Source: DASRHT01 sp035293765 (lineage in GTDB: Bacteria > Chloroflexota > Ktedonobacteria > Ktedonobacterales > Ktedonobacteraceae). From it: a DNA stretch of 24,820 nt. Below the pieces are notes generated by a model. The model did no database searches and was not told where the DNA came from. It worked only from the letters and a program-made list of their open reading frames with translations. Made by a program: the position numbers and the translations under genes. Positions 1 through 8,834 of the stretch are shown here, one piece after another (positions within the stretch are counted from its first letter, which is position 1; the number at the start of each line of letters is the position of its first letter). The stretch covers positions 1-24,820 of the forward strand of contig DATGMF010000075.1 in assembly GCA_035293765.1 (NCBI GenBank), written 5' to 3'.

Positions 1-141
1 GAGCAGGGTCACCAGCGACTGCTGGGGCAGGGGCATCTGGGTGGCATTGAAGGTCGAGAGGATCTGGTGGCGTTGCTGCGGCGTCAGCAGCGACAGTTCC
101 CCCAGGCGTTGCTCTGGAGTCGCTACAATACTTTCTAGCAA
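1..141 (-). repeat. Perfect 141-base terminal inverted repeat, left copy
   Basis: Bases 1-141 are the exact reverse complement of 24680-24820; base 142 is the first mismatch. Both copies encode the same C-to-A linker (from LLESIVATPEQRLGEL) of two different NRPS genes. Confidence 0.97.
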
Positions 142-1413
142 CGTTTGCCAGTATCCTAGCAACTGTTTTATCGTAGCGGCAGCAAAACGGTTGCTGTCAT
201 AGTCAATGCGGATAGTTAATTCCCTGCCAGGCTCGACAAAAATTGTAATCGGATAGTTGGTCCTTGCTGCTTCGACCAGTTGGACTCTGGCAGCCTCTTC
301 TGCCTGGTTGCGTAGGGAAGAGTCAAGCGGAACATTTTTAAAGATCAGGATACTCTCAAAAAGAGGTGTGCCCCCAGGTACCTCGCTCCACTGCTGGATT
401 TGTGCTAATGAACTATATTCATATTGTCCTGCTTCTGCCTGCTGGAGTTGAAGTTCTTTCAACCAGGATGTCAAAGGTGCAGTAGGAAATAGACGTACGC
501 GCATAGGCAGGGTGTTGATAAATAACCCGATCATTGCTTCTATGCCTGCTAGAGGTGCAGATCGACCGGAAACGGTGACACCGAAGACGACATCGTTATC
601 ACCACTATAGCGACTGAGCAGAATTGCCCAGGAGCCTTGCAAAATCGTATTAAGGGTAATCCGCTGCTGTTTAGCCAATGTCTGCAGGTCTTGAGTGGTA
701 TGTATTGAGAGCTTTGCCTCCTGAGAAGCGAAGTCATCTTCTACTACAGCGTCGTAGGCGCTTCCTTTTCCCATTGCCAGTGGCGTGGGAGCGAAAAAAC
801 CGCTGAGGGTTTGTCGCCAAAACATCTCAGCTTGCTGCATATCTTGCTGTTGCAACCAGAGAATATAATCCCGATACGGATGCGAGCGCTGATAATGGTA
901 AGGCTCACCGGCGCACAATGCTTCGTAGAGGGTAAAGATTTCCTTATAGAGGAGGCGCAGGGACCATACATCCAGCAAGATATGGTGGTAACTGAAAATG
1001 CCTTGATATGTGCTTTTTGTTAAGCGAAAGAGTGTTAAGCGCATGAGCGGAGCTTCAGAAAAATCAAAGCCACGTTTTCGATCTGCGCGTAAGAATGCTA
1101 GGAGTCGTTCTCTTTGTTCGGTGGAAGATAGCTCTTGCAAGTCACAAAGTTCTAATTGGAACTTCACATGTCGGTAGACAACTTGCAAAGGCTTATCAAG
1201 GTCTCTCCAAAAAAACGCTGACCGTAGGATGGGGTGATGGTCTATCGCCTGTTGCCAGGCTTGTTCGAAGATGGTTATATCATATGCGTCACTCAGATTA
1301 AAAATGGACTGTTCAAAGTACAGTGCCAACTCAGGGCTGTGCAGGCAATGGAACAACATTCCTTCCTGTGTTGGCGATAACTGATAGATATCTTCGACAT
1401 TTTCCAGATTCAT
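1..1413 (-). CDS. NRPS, N-terminal condensation domain (3' end beyond window)
   Basis: This reading frame starts at the ATG at 1413 and stays open to base 1 (471 codons), so the rest of the protein lies outside. An AGGAG ribosome site about 9 bases upstream overlaps the stop of the preceding NRPS gene, so the two are translationally coupled. Residues 8 to about 440 form a condensation domain opening with YQLSPTQEGMLFH. That type usually follows an epimerase and accepts a D-configured donor, and the upstream protein does end in an E domain. The active-site motif reads HHILLDVWS, keeping both His and the Asp but with Val where the family has Gly. The last residues visible (LLESIVATPEQRLGEL onward) are the C-to-A linker, so an adenylation domain should follow. 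The final 141 bases are identical to the C-to-A linker of the plus-strand NRPS at the other end of the window. Confidence 0.93.
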   Translation of the reverse strand, partial: MNLENVEDIYQLSPTQEGMLFHCLHSPELALYFEQSIFNLSDAYDITIFEQAWQQAIDHHPILRSAFFWRDLDKPLQVVYRHVKFQLELCDLQELSSTEQRERLLAFLRADRKRGFDFSEAPLMRLTLFRLTKSTYQGIFSYHHILLDVWSLRLLYKEIFTLYEALCAGEPYHYQRSHPYRDYILWLQQQDMQQAEMFWRQTLSGFFAPTPLAMGKGSAYDAVVEDDFASQEAKLSIHTTQDLQTLAKQQRITLNTILQGSWAILLSRYSGDNDVVFGVTVSGRSAPLAGIEAMIGLFINTLPMRVRLFPTAPLTSWLKELQLQQAEAGQYEYSSLAQIQQWSEVPGGTPLFESILIFKNVPLDSSLRNQAEEAARVQLVEAARTNYPITIFVEPGRELTIRIDYDSNRFAAATIKQLLGYWQTLLESIVATPEQRLGELSLLTPQQRHQILSTFNATQMPLPQQSLVTLL

Positions 1414-1425
1414 CCCAAATTCTCC

Positions 1426-4400
1426 TCATTCATCTTTTTCGGCAATCTTTGTCATAAGGATCTCTAGATCGCTCTGGCCGATCCTCGCTGCGGGAAAATC
1501 AGCTGGCGTGTATCTACTCATTTCAGAGGATTGGCAACGGGCAATAATGGAACGTAGCACTCCCATAAAATTCTGTACCAGTTGCTTGATAGTGGCAGGT
1601 TTGTGGATATTTTGGCTGTATACCCATGTAATGCTGAACTGTCCATCCGTGATACTTCCAGTAACCTCTAGCAGGTAGCGCCGATGATCCTGGGGGCTAC
1701 GCGTGTTTCCCCGCTGCTCCCGAGACGGCCTCCATAAAGCTGTTTCGGCAAATCCCTGGTTAAATTGACCTAGATAATTAAAAATAATCTGTGCCTGTGG
1801 TAGCATTTGCAGTTTTGTGGCGGTTTCTGTGCTGTGCAGATAGCGTAATAAGCCATAACCAATCCCTTTTTGAGGGATCTCCTGTAGCTGTGCTTTTACT
1901 CTCTGTAGATTATCATCTAACGTATGAGCCTCTGATAAAGACAAAGATACTGGAAAGACAGTGGTAAACCAGCCAACTGTGCGCGAAAGTTCTATCCCCG
2001 CAATGATCTCTTCCCTTCCATGTCCTTCCATCTCTATGAGACAAGATCGCATTCCTGTCCAGTCTGCAAGAGTCCGCGCCAGCGCGGTTAACAGGACTTC
2101 ATTGATCTGAACATGAAAGACTGCGGGAACTTTCCGTAGTAGTATTTGCGTCTCATCAGGGCTCAAGCTGACCATCTCTTCACACGATGAGTCCACGGTA
2201 TTACTTTTACCTGCATAGTCAAGCGGCAGGGCAGCAGCTTTCTGATGGATGCTACCCAGACCAAGCCAATACGCCAGTTCTGATTCTACCGTACTGGCCT
2301 GCGCATATTGCCTCAACTGCCGTGCCCAGTGTTGGAAGGAGGTAGTTTTCGCAGGTAAAAGCACGGGCTCATCGTGTTCAAGCTGTTCATATACTGTTTG
2401 TAAGTCTTCGAGCAGGATACGCCAGGAAACCCCATCTACGGCAAGATGATGGATCACAAGGAACAACCTGTCCGGCTCCCCGCCTCCCAGCCTGAAGAGT
2501 GCTACTCTGATTAGGGGTCCTTCCGTCAGGTTTAAACTACTTTGAAGCGCTTCTTTTGTCTGCTCCAAAACGTGCCTTTGCCTGTTTTCTTCTAACTCTG
2601 CAAGATCAAGATATTGGAATATAGATTGTTCCTGAACCCCTGCATTATATTGCTCCCAGCCGGAGGCTGTTTGTACAAAGCGTAAGCGAAGTGCGTCGTG
2701 ATGCATTAATAAATGCTGCAATGCCCTTTCCAGGAGCGTAGGGTTGAGGGGACGCTGAGCAGTTAGCAACCTTGCCTGGTTCCAGTGATGTGGCGCTGAT
2801 AGGTTTTGTTCAAAGAACCAGTATTGGATAGGAGTGAGCGGTATCGGCCCGGTTACTACTCCCTGTTCAGCCTGATTTGATTCCACTGCCTGGGCAACAG
2901 CAGCCAGGCTCGAAATCGTCTGATACTGGAAAAGTTGCTTTACCGTTAGCGAGAGACCCACTTTTCTAGCTCTGGCAACCACCTGGATAGTGAGAATAGA
3001 ATCGCCACCTAATTCAAAGAAATTATCGTGAATACTTACTTGCTTGACCCCAAGTACTTGCAACCAGATGTTACAGAGCATTTGCTCGACAACGGTACGA
3101 GGCGGAGTCAAAGATTTTGTGGTTTCAACCTTCTCCCATTGACGGGAGAGCAGGGCCTGACGATCTACCTTTCCGCTGCTTGTTAATGGTATGGCTTCTA
3201 ATTGCACAATTAGCGACGGTACCATATAGTCTGGTAGTTGCTCTCCTAGATAGGCCCGCAGTTGAGTGGCTAGATCGGAAAAAGGCGCATCCGAGAAGCT
3301 CTTTGGCACAATACAGGCTATAAGCCGCTTGTTCCCTGAAACGTTTTCCTGGGCAATCACGACACATTCCTGTACTGCGTCGTGCTGCCTTAATACCGCT
3401 TCTATCTCTCCTAGCTCGATGCGGAAACCACGCACCTTAATCTGGTGGTCATCACGTCCTAGATAGACAATTGACCCATCTGGTAGATAATATGCCCGAT
3501 CTCCTGTTCGATAGAGTCGCGTTCCAGGTATATCATCCAGAGGATTGGGTATAAACCTCTCGGCGGTCAAATCAGGACGATTCCAATATCCTCTTGCCAG
3601 ACATATGCCAGCTATATAAAGATCACCAGGAACACCAATTGGCACAAGTTGGAGATACTTGTCTAATAGATAAACCTGGGTATTGGTAATAGGATGACCA
3701 ATCGGAACGCACCTCAGAGGACTGTTCCGCAGGCACTCCCAGTACGTTACCTCTATCGAAGCTTCTGTTGGCCCATAGAGATTATATAATTTTGCCTGCA
3801 AGCTGGCAAAAAAACGCTCTTGCAATTCGACCGAGAGAGCTTCCCCGCTGCATATTACAATTTTGAGGCCATGGCATTTCTTGATCTCTGGCTCCTCCAG
3901 GAATACCTGCAACATTGAAGGAACGAAATGAATCACCGTGATACCTCGTTCCTCTACGATTTCTGCCAGATAGATACTATCGCGGTGGCCTTCTGGTTGA
4001 GCCATTACTAAGCAAGCGCCATTTGTTAAAGGCCACAGCAACTCCCAGGCAGATACATCGAAACTGAGAGGCGTTTTTTGCAGTACCTGATCGCTTCCTG
4101 TCAGTGGGTAGATGGTTTGCATCCACTCTATGCGGTTCCTCAGCCCTCGATGGGTGTTCATGACGCCCTTAGGTTTGCCGGTGGAACCCGAGGTGTAGAT
4201 GATAGAAACCAGATTGTCTCCTGTCACAAAGTCCTTCAGATTATCTTCATTCCTCTGAGCGAACAAATCCTGGTCAGTATCCAGGCAAACGATCTGTCCA
4301 TTGTATTCAGAAAACCGGGCAAGCAGGTCGTTTTGCGTGAGGAGCAAAGAGAGGCGAGCATCGCGCACGAGCCAGCTCACGCGCTCAGAAGGATACGAGG

Positions 4401-6423
4401 GGTCCAGCGGCACATAGACCCCTCCCGCCTTGAGGATGGCGAGCAGCGCGATCACCAGCTCCAGCGACCGCGGCAGACACAGCCCCACCCGTCCTTCGGG
4501 TTTCAGTCCCCGCACCCGCAGGTAGTGGCCCAACTGGTTGGCTTGGCGATTGAGCTCCCCGTAACTGAGCTGGCGGTCCTCATGCACCAGCGCGATGGCG
4601 TCGGGCTGACGCTGCCCCCAGCCCTCTAGCTGCTCGACCAGCCCGGCCTGCTGCTGCGGCTCGCGCTGCCAGCCCGGCCTGAGCAGCATGGCGCGCTCCT
4701 GCTCGCTCAGTAACGTCACCTCTCCGACCCGCCGCTCCAGTCCCCAGGGCATCTGCTGCCAGACCTGCTGCAGGTGCGCCAGCAGGCGCTGGGCCGTCGC
4801 TGGCTCAAAGAGGTCGCTGTTGTACTCCAACTGCACGCTCAAGCCCTGCTCGGTCTCACTGATACTCACGCTCACATCAAATTTGGCCGTCTGGCTCGGC
4901 TGGGGCCAGGGCTCACAGCGCAGACCTCCCATCTGACTGACCTGCACCGGGGGCACATTCTGGTAGACAAAGGCCACCTGCACCAATGCCTGTCGGCTGG
5001 CATCGCGCTGAGGCGCCAGTTCCTCGATCAGCTTCTCATAGGGCAACTCCTGATGGGCATAGGCCTGCAAGGCGACGTCGCGCACCCGCGCCAGCACCTG
5101 GCGCAGGCTGGGGTTGCCGGTCAGCCGAACGCGCAGCGGCAGCGTATTGACGAAAAAGCCGATGAGCCCGGCGAGGTCGTTGCGGGTGCGATTGGCGATG
5201 GGGGTGCCCACGATCAGATCGTCCTGCCCGCTCCAGCGAGCCAGCACGACCAGCCAGCCGGTGAGCAAGGTCATGAACAGGGTGACCCCCTCGCGCTGGC
5301 TGAGGGCCTGGAGCGCCTGACTGAGGGAGGGGGAGAGCGTGGTGGGGATCATCCCACCGCGGAAGCGTTGCAGGGCGGGGCGAGGATGATCGGTGGGCAG
5401 GTCCAGGGTGACAGGAGCGTCAGCCAACTGGGTCAGCCAGTAGGAGAGCAGGTCGTGCAGCACGGGCCCTTGCAGCCAGCGCCGTTGCCAGAGGGCGAAG
5501 TCGGCATACTGCCAGGGCAAGGGGGGCAAGTCGGCAGGCTGCTGGCTGAGCGCAGCTTCATAGCAGCAGGCCAGTTCGCGCCAGAAGATGGCGCGGGACC
5601 AGCCATCAAAGAGGATGTGATGGACGGAGAAGAGGAAGAGGTGGCGCTGGGGATGCAGACGCAGCAGGGCGTAGCGCAACAGTGGCCCAGCCGCCAGGGA
5701 GAAGGGCTGCAGGGCTTCCTGTTGGGTCAGCAAGAGGAGCTGTTGCTCTTGCTGCGGGGCAGGCAGAGCGCTCAAGTCGATGAGGGGGAGCCGGGTGCGG
5801 GCGGTGGGGGCGATGCGTTGACAGGGGCGGCCCTCGATGGTGAGGATAGTGGTGCGCAAGACCTCGTGGCGTTGTTCGAGTGTGCGCAGGCTCCGGTGCA
5901 GGGCCGCAACGTGCAGCGGCCCTGTAAGATAGAAGCGGGAGGGAATGATGTACGAAGGGTTCTGTGGCTCGAACTGATCGAGGAACCAGAGCCGCTGTTG
6001 GGCAAAGGAGAGCGGGAGCTCATCTGGCCTGGAGTAGAACTGCTGTGGGGAAGATGCCACAGTGGAGGTGCCTTTATCAGACTGTCGAAATGTTTCCACT
6101 TGCTCGGCTAGCCAGGCGACCGTTAGAGTTGCAAAAAATTTAGAGCTTACTTCATCCTCTTCATCCTCAGATTGCTCTAAGATTTGCAGTAGTCCATTAA
6201 GATCGAGGAGAGAATCCATCTTCGTAATTTCAGTCATTACCTGGATCAGGGAGACAGAATCGCCCCCTAGCTCGAAGAAGTTCGCGTCAATACTGACCAG
6301 ATCCACATCCAGGACTTTTTGCCAGATTTTAGCGATGGACCGTTCCGTTTGAGTACGAGGTGCAACATAGCCATCTTCCGACCGTGTCAAAAAAGCTTGC
6401 TCGCCTCTATTCTTGTTATTCAT
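1426..6423 (-). CDS. NRPS PCP-C-A-PCP-E (predicted Ser-activating, epimerising)
   Basis: A 1665-residue NRPS. An orphan PCP (about 20-95, FFELGGDS with Ser56) is followed by a condensation domain (132 to about 570, intact HHILFDG near 266). Next is an adenylation domain (about 590-1095) with TSGSTGKPKG near 742, NLYGPTE, YRTGD and TSSGKVDR. Then come a second PCP (GGDS near 1137) and an epimerisation domain (about 1180-1640, HHLAVDG near 1325). Aligning by eye to the GrsA-Phe pocket gives D-V-W-H-I-S-L-I-E-K. This resembles serine codes such as DVWHLSLIDK except for Glu in the ninth position. With the E domain this predicts a D-Ser residue (inference). The first PCP has no A domain of its own and must be loaded in trans, plausibly with the starter acyl group made by the upstream genes. 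Residues 132-697 lie in a GC-rich block shared with the plus-strand NRPS. Confidence 0.95.
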   Translation of the reverse strand: MNNKNRGEQAFLTRSEDGYVAPRTQTERSIAKIWQKVLDVDLVSIDANFFELGGDSVSLIQVMTEITKMDSLLDLNGLLQILEQSEDEEDEVSSKFFATLTVAWLAEQVETFRQSDKGTSTVASSPQQFYSRPDELPLSFAQQRLWFLDQFEPQNPSYIIPSRFYLTGPLHVAALHRSLRTLEQRHEVLRTTILTIEGRPCQRIAPTARTRLPLIDLSALPAPQQEQQLLLLTQQEALQPFSLAAGPLLRYALLRLHPQRHLFLFSVHHILFDGWSRAIFWRELACCYEAALSQQPADLPPLPWQYADFALWQRRWLQGPVLHDLLSYWLTQLADAPVTLDLPTDHPRPALQRFRGGMIPTTLSPSLSQALQALSQREGVTLFMTLLTGWLVVLARWSGQDDLIVGTPIANRTRNDLAGLIGFFVNTLPLRVRLTGNPSLRQVLARVRDVALQAYAHQELPYEKLIEELAPQRDASRQALVQVAFVYQNVPPVQVSQMGGLRCEPWPQPSQTAKFDVSVSISETEQGLSVQLEYNSDLFEPATAQRLLAHLQQVWQQMPWGLERRVGEVTLLSEQERAMLLRPGWQREPQQQAGLVEQLEGWGQRQPDAIALVHEDRQLSYGELNRQANQLGHYLRVRGLKPEGRVGLCLPRSLELVIALLAILKAGGVYVPLDPSYPSERVSWLVRDARLSLLLTQNDLLARFSEYNGQIVCLDTDQDLFAQRNEDNLKDFVTGDNLVSIIYTSGSTGKPKGVMNTHRGLRNRIEWMQTIYPLTGSDQVLQKTPLSFDVSAWELLWPLTNGACLVMAQPEGHRDSIYLAEIVEERGITVIHFVPSMLQVFLEEPEIKKCHGLKIVICSGEALSVELQERFFASLQAKLYNLYGPTEASIEVTYWECLRNSPLRCVPIGHPITNTQVYLLDKYLQLVPIGVPGDLYIAGICLARGYWNRPDLTAERFIPNPLDDIPGTRLYRTGDRAYYLPDGSIVYLGRDDHQIKVRGFRIELGEIEAVLRQHDAVQECVVIAQENVSGNKRLIACIVPKSFSDAPFSDLATQLRAYLGEQLPDYMVPSLIVQLEAIPLTSSGKVDRQALLSRQWEKVETTKSLTPPRTVVEQMLCNIWLQVLGVKQVSIHDNFFELGGDSILTIQVVARARKVGLSLTVKQLFQYQTISSLAAVAQAVESNQAEQGVVTGPIPLTPIQYWFFEQNLSAPHHWNQARLLTAQRPLNPTLLERALQHLLMHHDALRLRFVQTASGWEQYNAGVQEQSIFQYLDLAELEENRQRHVLEQTKEALQSSLNLTEGPLIRVALFRLGGGEPDRLFLVIHHLAVDGVSWRILLEDLQTVYEQLEHDEPVLLPAKTTSFQHWARQLRQYAQASTVESELAYWLGLGSIHQKAAALPLDYAGKSNTVDSSCEEMVSLSPDETQILLRKVPAVFHVQINEVLLTALARTLADWTGMRSCLIEMEGHGREEIIAGIELSRTVGWFTTVFPVSLSLSEAHTLDDNLQRVKAQLQEIPQKGIGYGLLRYLHSTETATKLQMLPQAQIIFNYLGQFNQGFAETALWRPSREQRGNTRSPQDHRRYLLEVTGSITDGQFSITWVYSQNIHKPATIKQLVQNFMGVLRSIIARCQSSEMSRYTPADFPAARIGQSDLEILMTKIAEKDE
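4332..6030 (-). repeat. GC-rich NRPS cassette, copy 1 of a 1699-base inverted repeat
   Basis: This stretch (C domain plus the front of the A domain of the first NRPS) matches 20201-21899 on the opposite strand end to end. The length is equal with no net gap. I estimate the protein identity by eye at close to nine in ten. Similarity starts sharply at AGGCCAGATGAGCT and stops sharply after CTCACGCAAA. A sampled 60-base line inside has 68% GC, against about 47% in a line outside the block. Confidence 0.9.
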
Positions 6424-6493
6424 GGCATTTGTCCTCTCTTACAAGATAAGCCAATCCGCTCGATAGATATATGAACCGCTATCTACACATGAT

Positions 6494-7567
6494 TTAGTCG
6501 TGTATAAGGTTCTCTTCCTCCAGATGAGCTATTAGTTGCAGGAAATTTTGTTCAGCGCGAAGCACTAAAGAGCATAATGACTCTAGGGTGCTAAGCTCTC
6601 TTTGCCCCTTTGAATCCATAATGGAAAGACCGAGGTGTAATTTCTTCCAGGCTTGCCACGCTGCTATATTTGCCTTTTTAACCTGCTTTCTGGTTGCCTC
6701 GCTCCAGTTCTGCTCTGCAAGTAGCCTTAATAGGGTGTCACCAAGGATCTTCTGGCTGTTGATATACTTGATTTCTTCCCTGATCATCACGTCACGTTCT
6801 GATGATTGATAATGGCTTTGTCCTTGAAGAAAGGCGAATTTTCTTTGTAGTAGATTGGGAAAGTGATCATGGTAAGCTCTTATCTGGGCGATAATATCAT
6901 GGAGGGCCTCACTCTTACTGGGAGGCGGCTCTTCTTTAACCTGAATAGTATGTATCGTATCTTTCTTAAATTGGTAGTGCATATCAGTTGTTTGAAAGAC
7001 CTCAAGCAAAACATCTTCATCAATGGAGAATTGAGCATAGGCATCTTGTTCTTTTGAGGATGAAGGTTGTGATGGTTGGTGATTACGAACATTATCGTAG
7101 ATGATGAACTGGCGTTTATTACTATCACAACCTATAATTAAAAGAGGGTAAATCTCAACGTCAAAGCGATAGTTTTTACTTATGAACAGCCTGATCTGAT
7201 CTAGCCTGATTCGATCTATAGGAACGATGACGGGGAGCATCATATCCAATTGCTGGCGAATCACCTCCCCCAGGTTGTCTTGTATGGGCAGTTCCACAAG
7301 CTCCAGACCTAGTTTTTGCCGAAGGACGTAACGCTCAAGGGCATCGGGATTAGAGGGTTGTCTGATCAAGGCATTATGATGCGCTTCGATTCCCAGGAAA
7401 TCGTAGTGGCTATACAAATAGAGGTAGGCGAAAAAGAGATCGGGATAGGCCGGCCCGAAGGTACTGATAGCCATATACCTTGCAGCTGCAAAACAGCTAA
7501 ATCCATGACCTGAAAGGCTCAAATTGGTATCCTGAAATACAACAGGAGAAATAAGCCGCAGTTCCAT
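6494..7567 (-). CDS. BtrH-like (papain-fold) protein, catalytic His position is Tyr
   Basis: A 357-residue protein. I chose the ATG at 7567 because it has AAAAGGTG just upstream; an upstream in-frame start would overlap the dehydrogenase gene. The N-terminal half resembles the BtrH N-terminal / C39-like family seen in NRPS and aminoglycoside clusters: a Cys in SGHGFSCFAAARYM (C25), then a strand pair ending in Asp (D158). In the sister protein at 8835-9902 a His lies exactly 18 residues before that Asp. Here the same position is Tyr (Y140, in YPLLIIGCD), so the Cys-His-Asp triad looks incomplete. The C-terminal half is charged, helical and without a recognised motif. In butirosin synthesis BtrH moves an acyl group from a carrier protein to an amine. 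This copy may be a non-catalytic partner or have altered chemistry. The family call rests on motif spacing only. Confidence 0.6.
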   Translation of the reverse strand: MELRLISPVVFQDTNLSLSGHGFSCFAAARYMAISTFGPAYPDLFFAYLYLYSHYDFLGIEAHHNALIRQPSNPDALERYVLRQKLGLELVELPIQDNLGEVIRQQLDMMLPVIVPIDRIRLDQIRLFISKNYRFDVEIYPLLIIGCDSNKRQFIIYDNVRNHQPSQPSSSKEQDAYAQFSIDEDVLLEVFQTTDMHYQFKKDTIHTIQVKEEPPPSKSEALHDIIAQIRAYHDHFPNLLQRKFAFLQGQSHYQSSERDVMIREEIKYINSQKILGDTLLRLLAEQNWSEATRKQVKKANIAAWQAWKKLHLGLSIMDSKGQRELSTLESLCSLVLRAEQNFLQLIAHLEEENLIHD

Positions 7568-7583
7568 AGACACCTTTTCACAA

Positions 7584-8723
7584 CTAAACGCCAAGCAAAC
7601 GAGCAATAATCTGGCGCTGCATATCAGAGGTGCCTGATAAGATCAGGGTTCCGATAGCATCTTGTAGATCATGAGCGAATTCAACGTCATGGGTATATCC
7701 GAGTGCTCCATGAATGCGAATTGCGTCGAGATAAGTAGCAACTGCACTTTCACTAAGAAACAGTTTTGCTGTGGCAGCTTCTAAAAGATTCGGTTTGCCT
7801 CTATCGAGAAGATCAGCCGCTTGATAAAGCAGCAGAGATCCGGCCTCTATTCGTACTTTCATGTCGGCGATCAAATTCGATACAGATTGAAATCGGCCTA
7901 TTTGTTGCCCGAATTGTTCTCGTTGGCGAGCGTAGGAGACGCATTTTTCCAGGACACGGCGCATCGTCCCCAGGTGCGAAGCGAGAATCAAGGAACGTTC
8001 CCAGCCCATTGAAAACTGGAAGATAAGCGGCCCTGCACCTTCTTTACCCAGACGTTGTTCTAGTGGGACGAGGCAGTTATCGAAATTGAGCACTCCCATA
8101 AGTGCATGTTGCAAGCCCATTGTCTCTATTGTGCGCGCGACTGAAATGCCGGGTGTCTCTCGCTCAACAATAAATGCTGTAATACCTTCTTGTCCTCGCT
8201 CTGGATCAACCGTTGCGAAGACGACCAGGATATTGGCTACTGGCGCATTGAGAATATAGGTTTTTGTTCCATTGAGCACATAACCATGCTCAGTACGTTT
8301 CGCCGTAGTTTGTAAATGAAAAATGTCAGAGCCAGCCTGCTGTTCAGTGGCTCCATGAGCTGCAATCCAGCTCCCATTACAAAGAGAAGGGAGATAGCGT
8401 CTCTTTTGTTCCTCATTCCCGAATTTCCATATAGGGAGTAGACACCCTAGCAGGTGCGCAGCCAGAGAAGCCAGCAGCCCATTGTTATTACATCCGTAGC
8501 CAAGAGCTTCCAATACGATAGCAGTTTCGCTCGCCGTATATCCCAGACCCCCATCGTGTTTTGGAATGGATAGTCCCTGGATGCCAAAGGAACCACAGCG
8601 GTCCCAGAGCTGTCTGGGAAAAGAGCGGGTGGTTGCTGATACTGGTTCCGTATCCCGGAGTTCCGTGCGAGCAAATGAGACAATTTGCTCCCATAACCGA
8701 GCTTTTATCTCTGCATAATTCAT
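7584..8723 (-). CDS. Acyl-CoA dehydrogenase family flavoprotein, probable prolyl-carrier dehydrogenase
   Basis: A 379-residue protein, full length for the acyl-CoA dehydrogenase fold. The start has AGAAGG about 10 bases upstream. Visible features are EALGYGC near 72, GATEQQAGSD (125-133, FAD/substrate loop), NGTKTYILNAP (151-161), the helix-G glutamate in MGWERSLILA (E242), and SGTSDMQR near the C terminus. The position usually carrying the catalytic Glu in medium-chain enzymes is not Glu. The WER glutamate is the base used in isovaleryl-CoA dehydrogenase and in the PltE/RedW family, which oxidises L-prolyl-S-PCP to pyrrole-2-carboxyl-S-PCP. With a prolyl-type A enzyme and a small PCP in the same operon, that role is the best reading. 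The anatoxin-type two-electron version, giving a pyrroline, is the alternative. Lipid catabolism is unlikely in this setting. Confidence 0.85.
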   Translation of the reverse strand: MNYAEIKARLWEQIVSFARTELRDTEPVSATTRSFPRQLWDRCGSFGIQGLSIPKHDGGLGYTASETAIVLEALGYGCNNNGLLASLAAHLLGCLLPIWKFGNEEQKRRYLPSLCNGSWIAAHGATEQQAGSDIFHLQTTAKRTEHGYVLNGTKTYILNAPVANILVVFATVDPERGQEGITAFIVERETPGISVARTIETMGLQHALMGVLNFDNCLVPLEQRLGKEGAGPLIFQFSMGWERSLILASHLGTMRRVLEKCVSYARQREQFGQQIGRFQSVSNLIADMKVRIEAGSLLLYQAADLLDRGKPNLLEAATAKLFLSESAVATYLDAIRIHGALGYTHDVEFAHDLQDAIGTLILSGTSDMQRQIIARLLGV

Positions 8724-8834
8724 GAATGTATACCTTCTTTGCTGCTGCTATAGTACGGGCTACCATCCAGAATAATGGTGAGATATAGCTCTATTGTTTT
8801 CTCGTTTTGTGCATTTTGTGATCTCATACTCTAC

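Noticed and set aside
4078..4629. Plus-strand ORF of 183 codons, with a similar minus-strand ORF at 21563-22039
   Set aside because: Both are antisense shadows over the 3' part of the same repeat and lack ribosome sites.
4774..6111. Long plus-strand ORF of 445 codons opposite the first NRPS
   Set aside because: It lies antisense to a clear C domain in the GC-rich block. Its low-complexity, Gly/Gln/Glu-rich product is the shadow of that codon bias.
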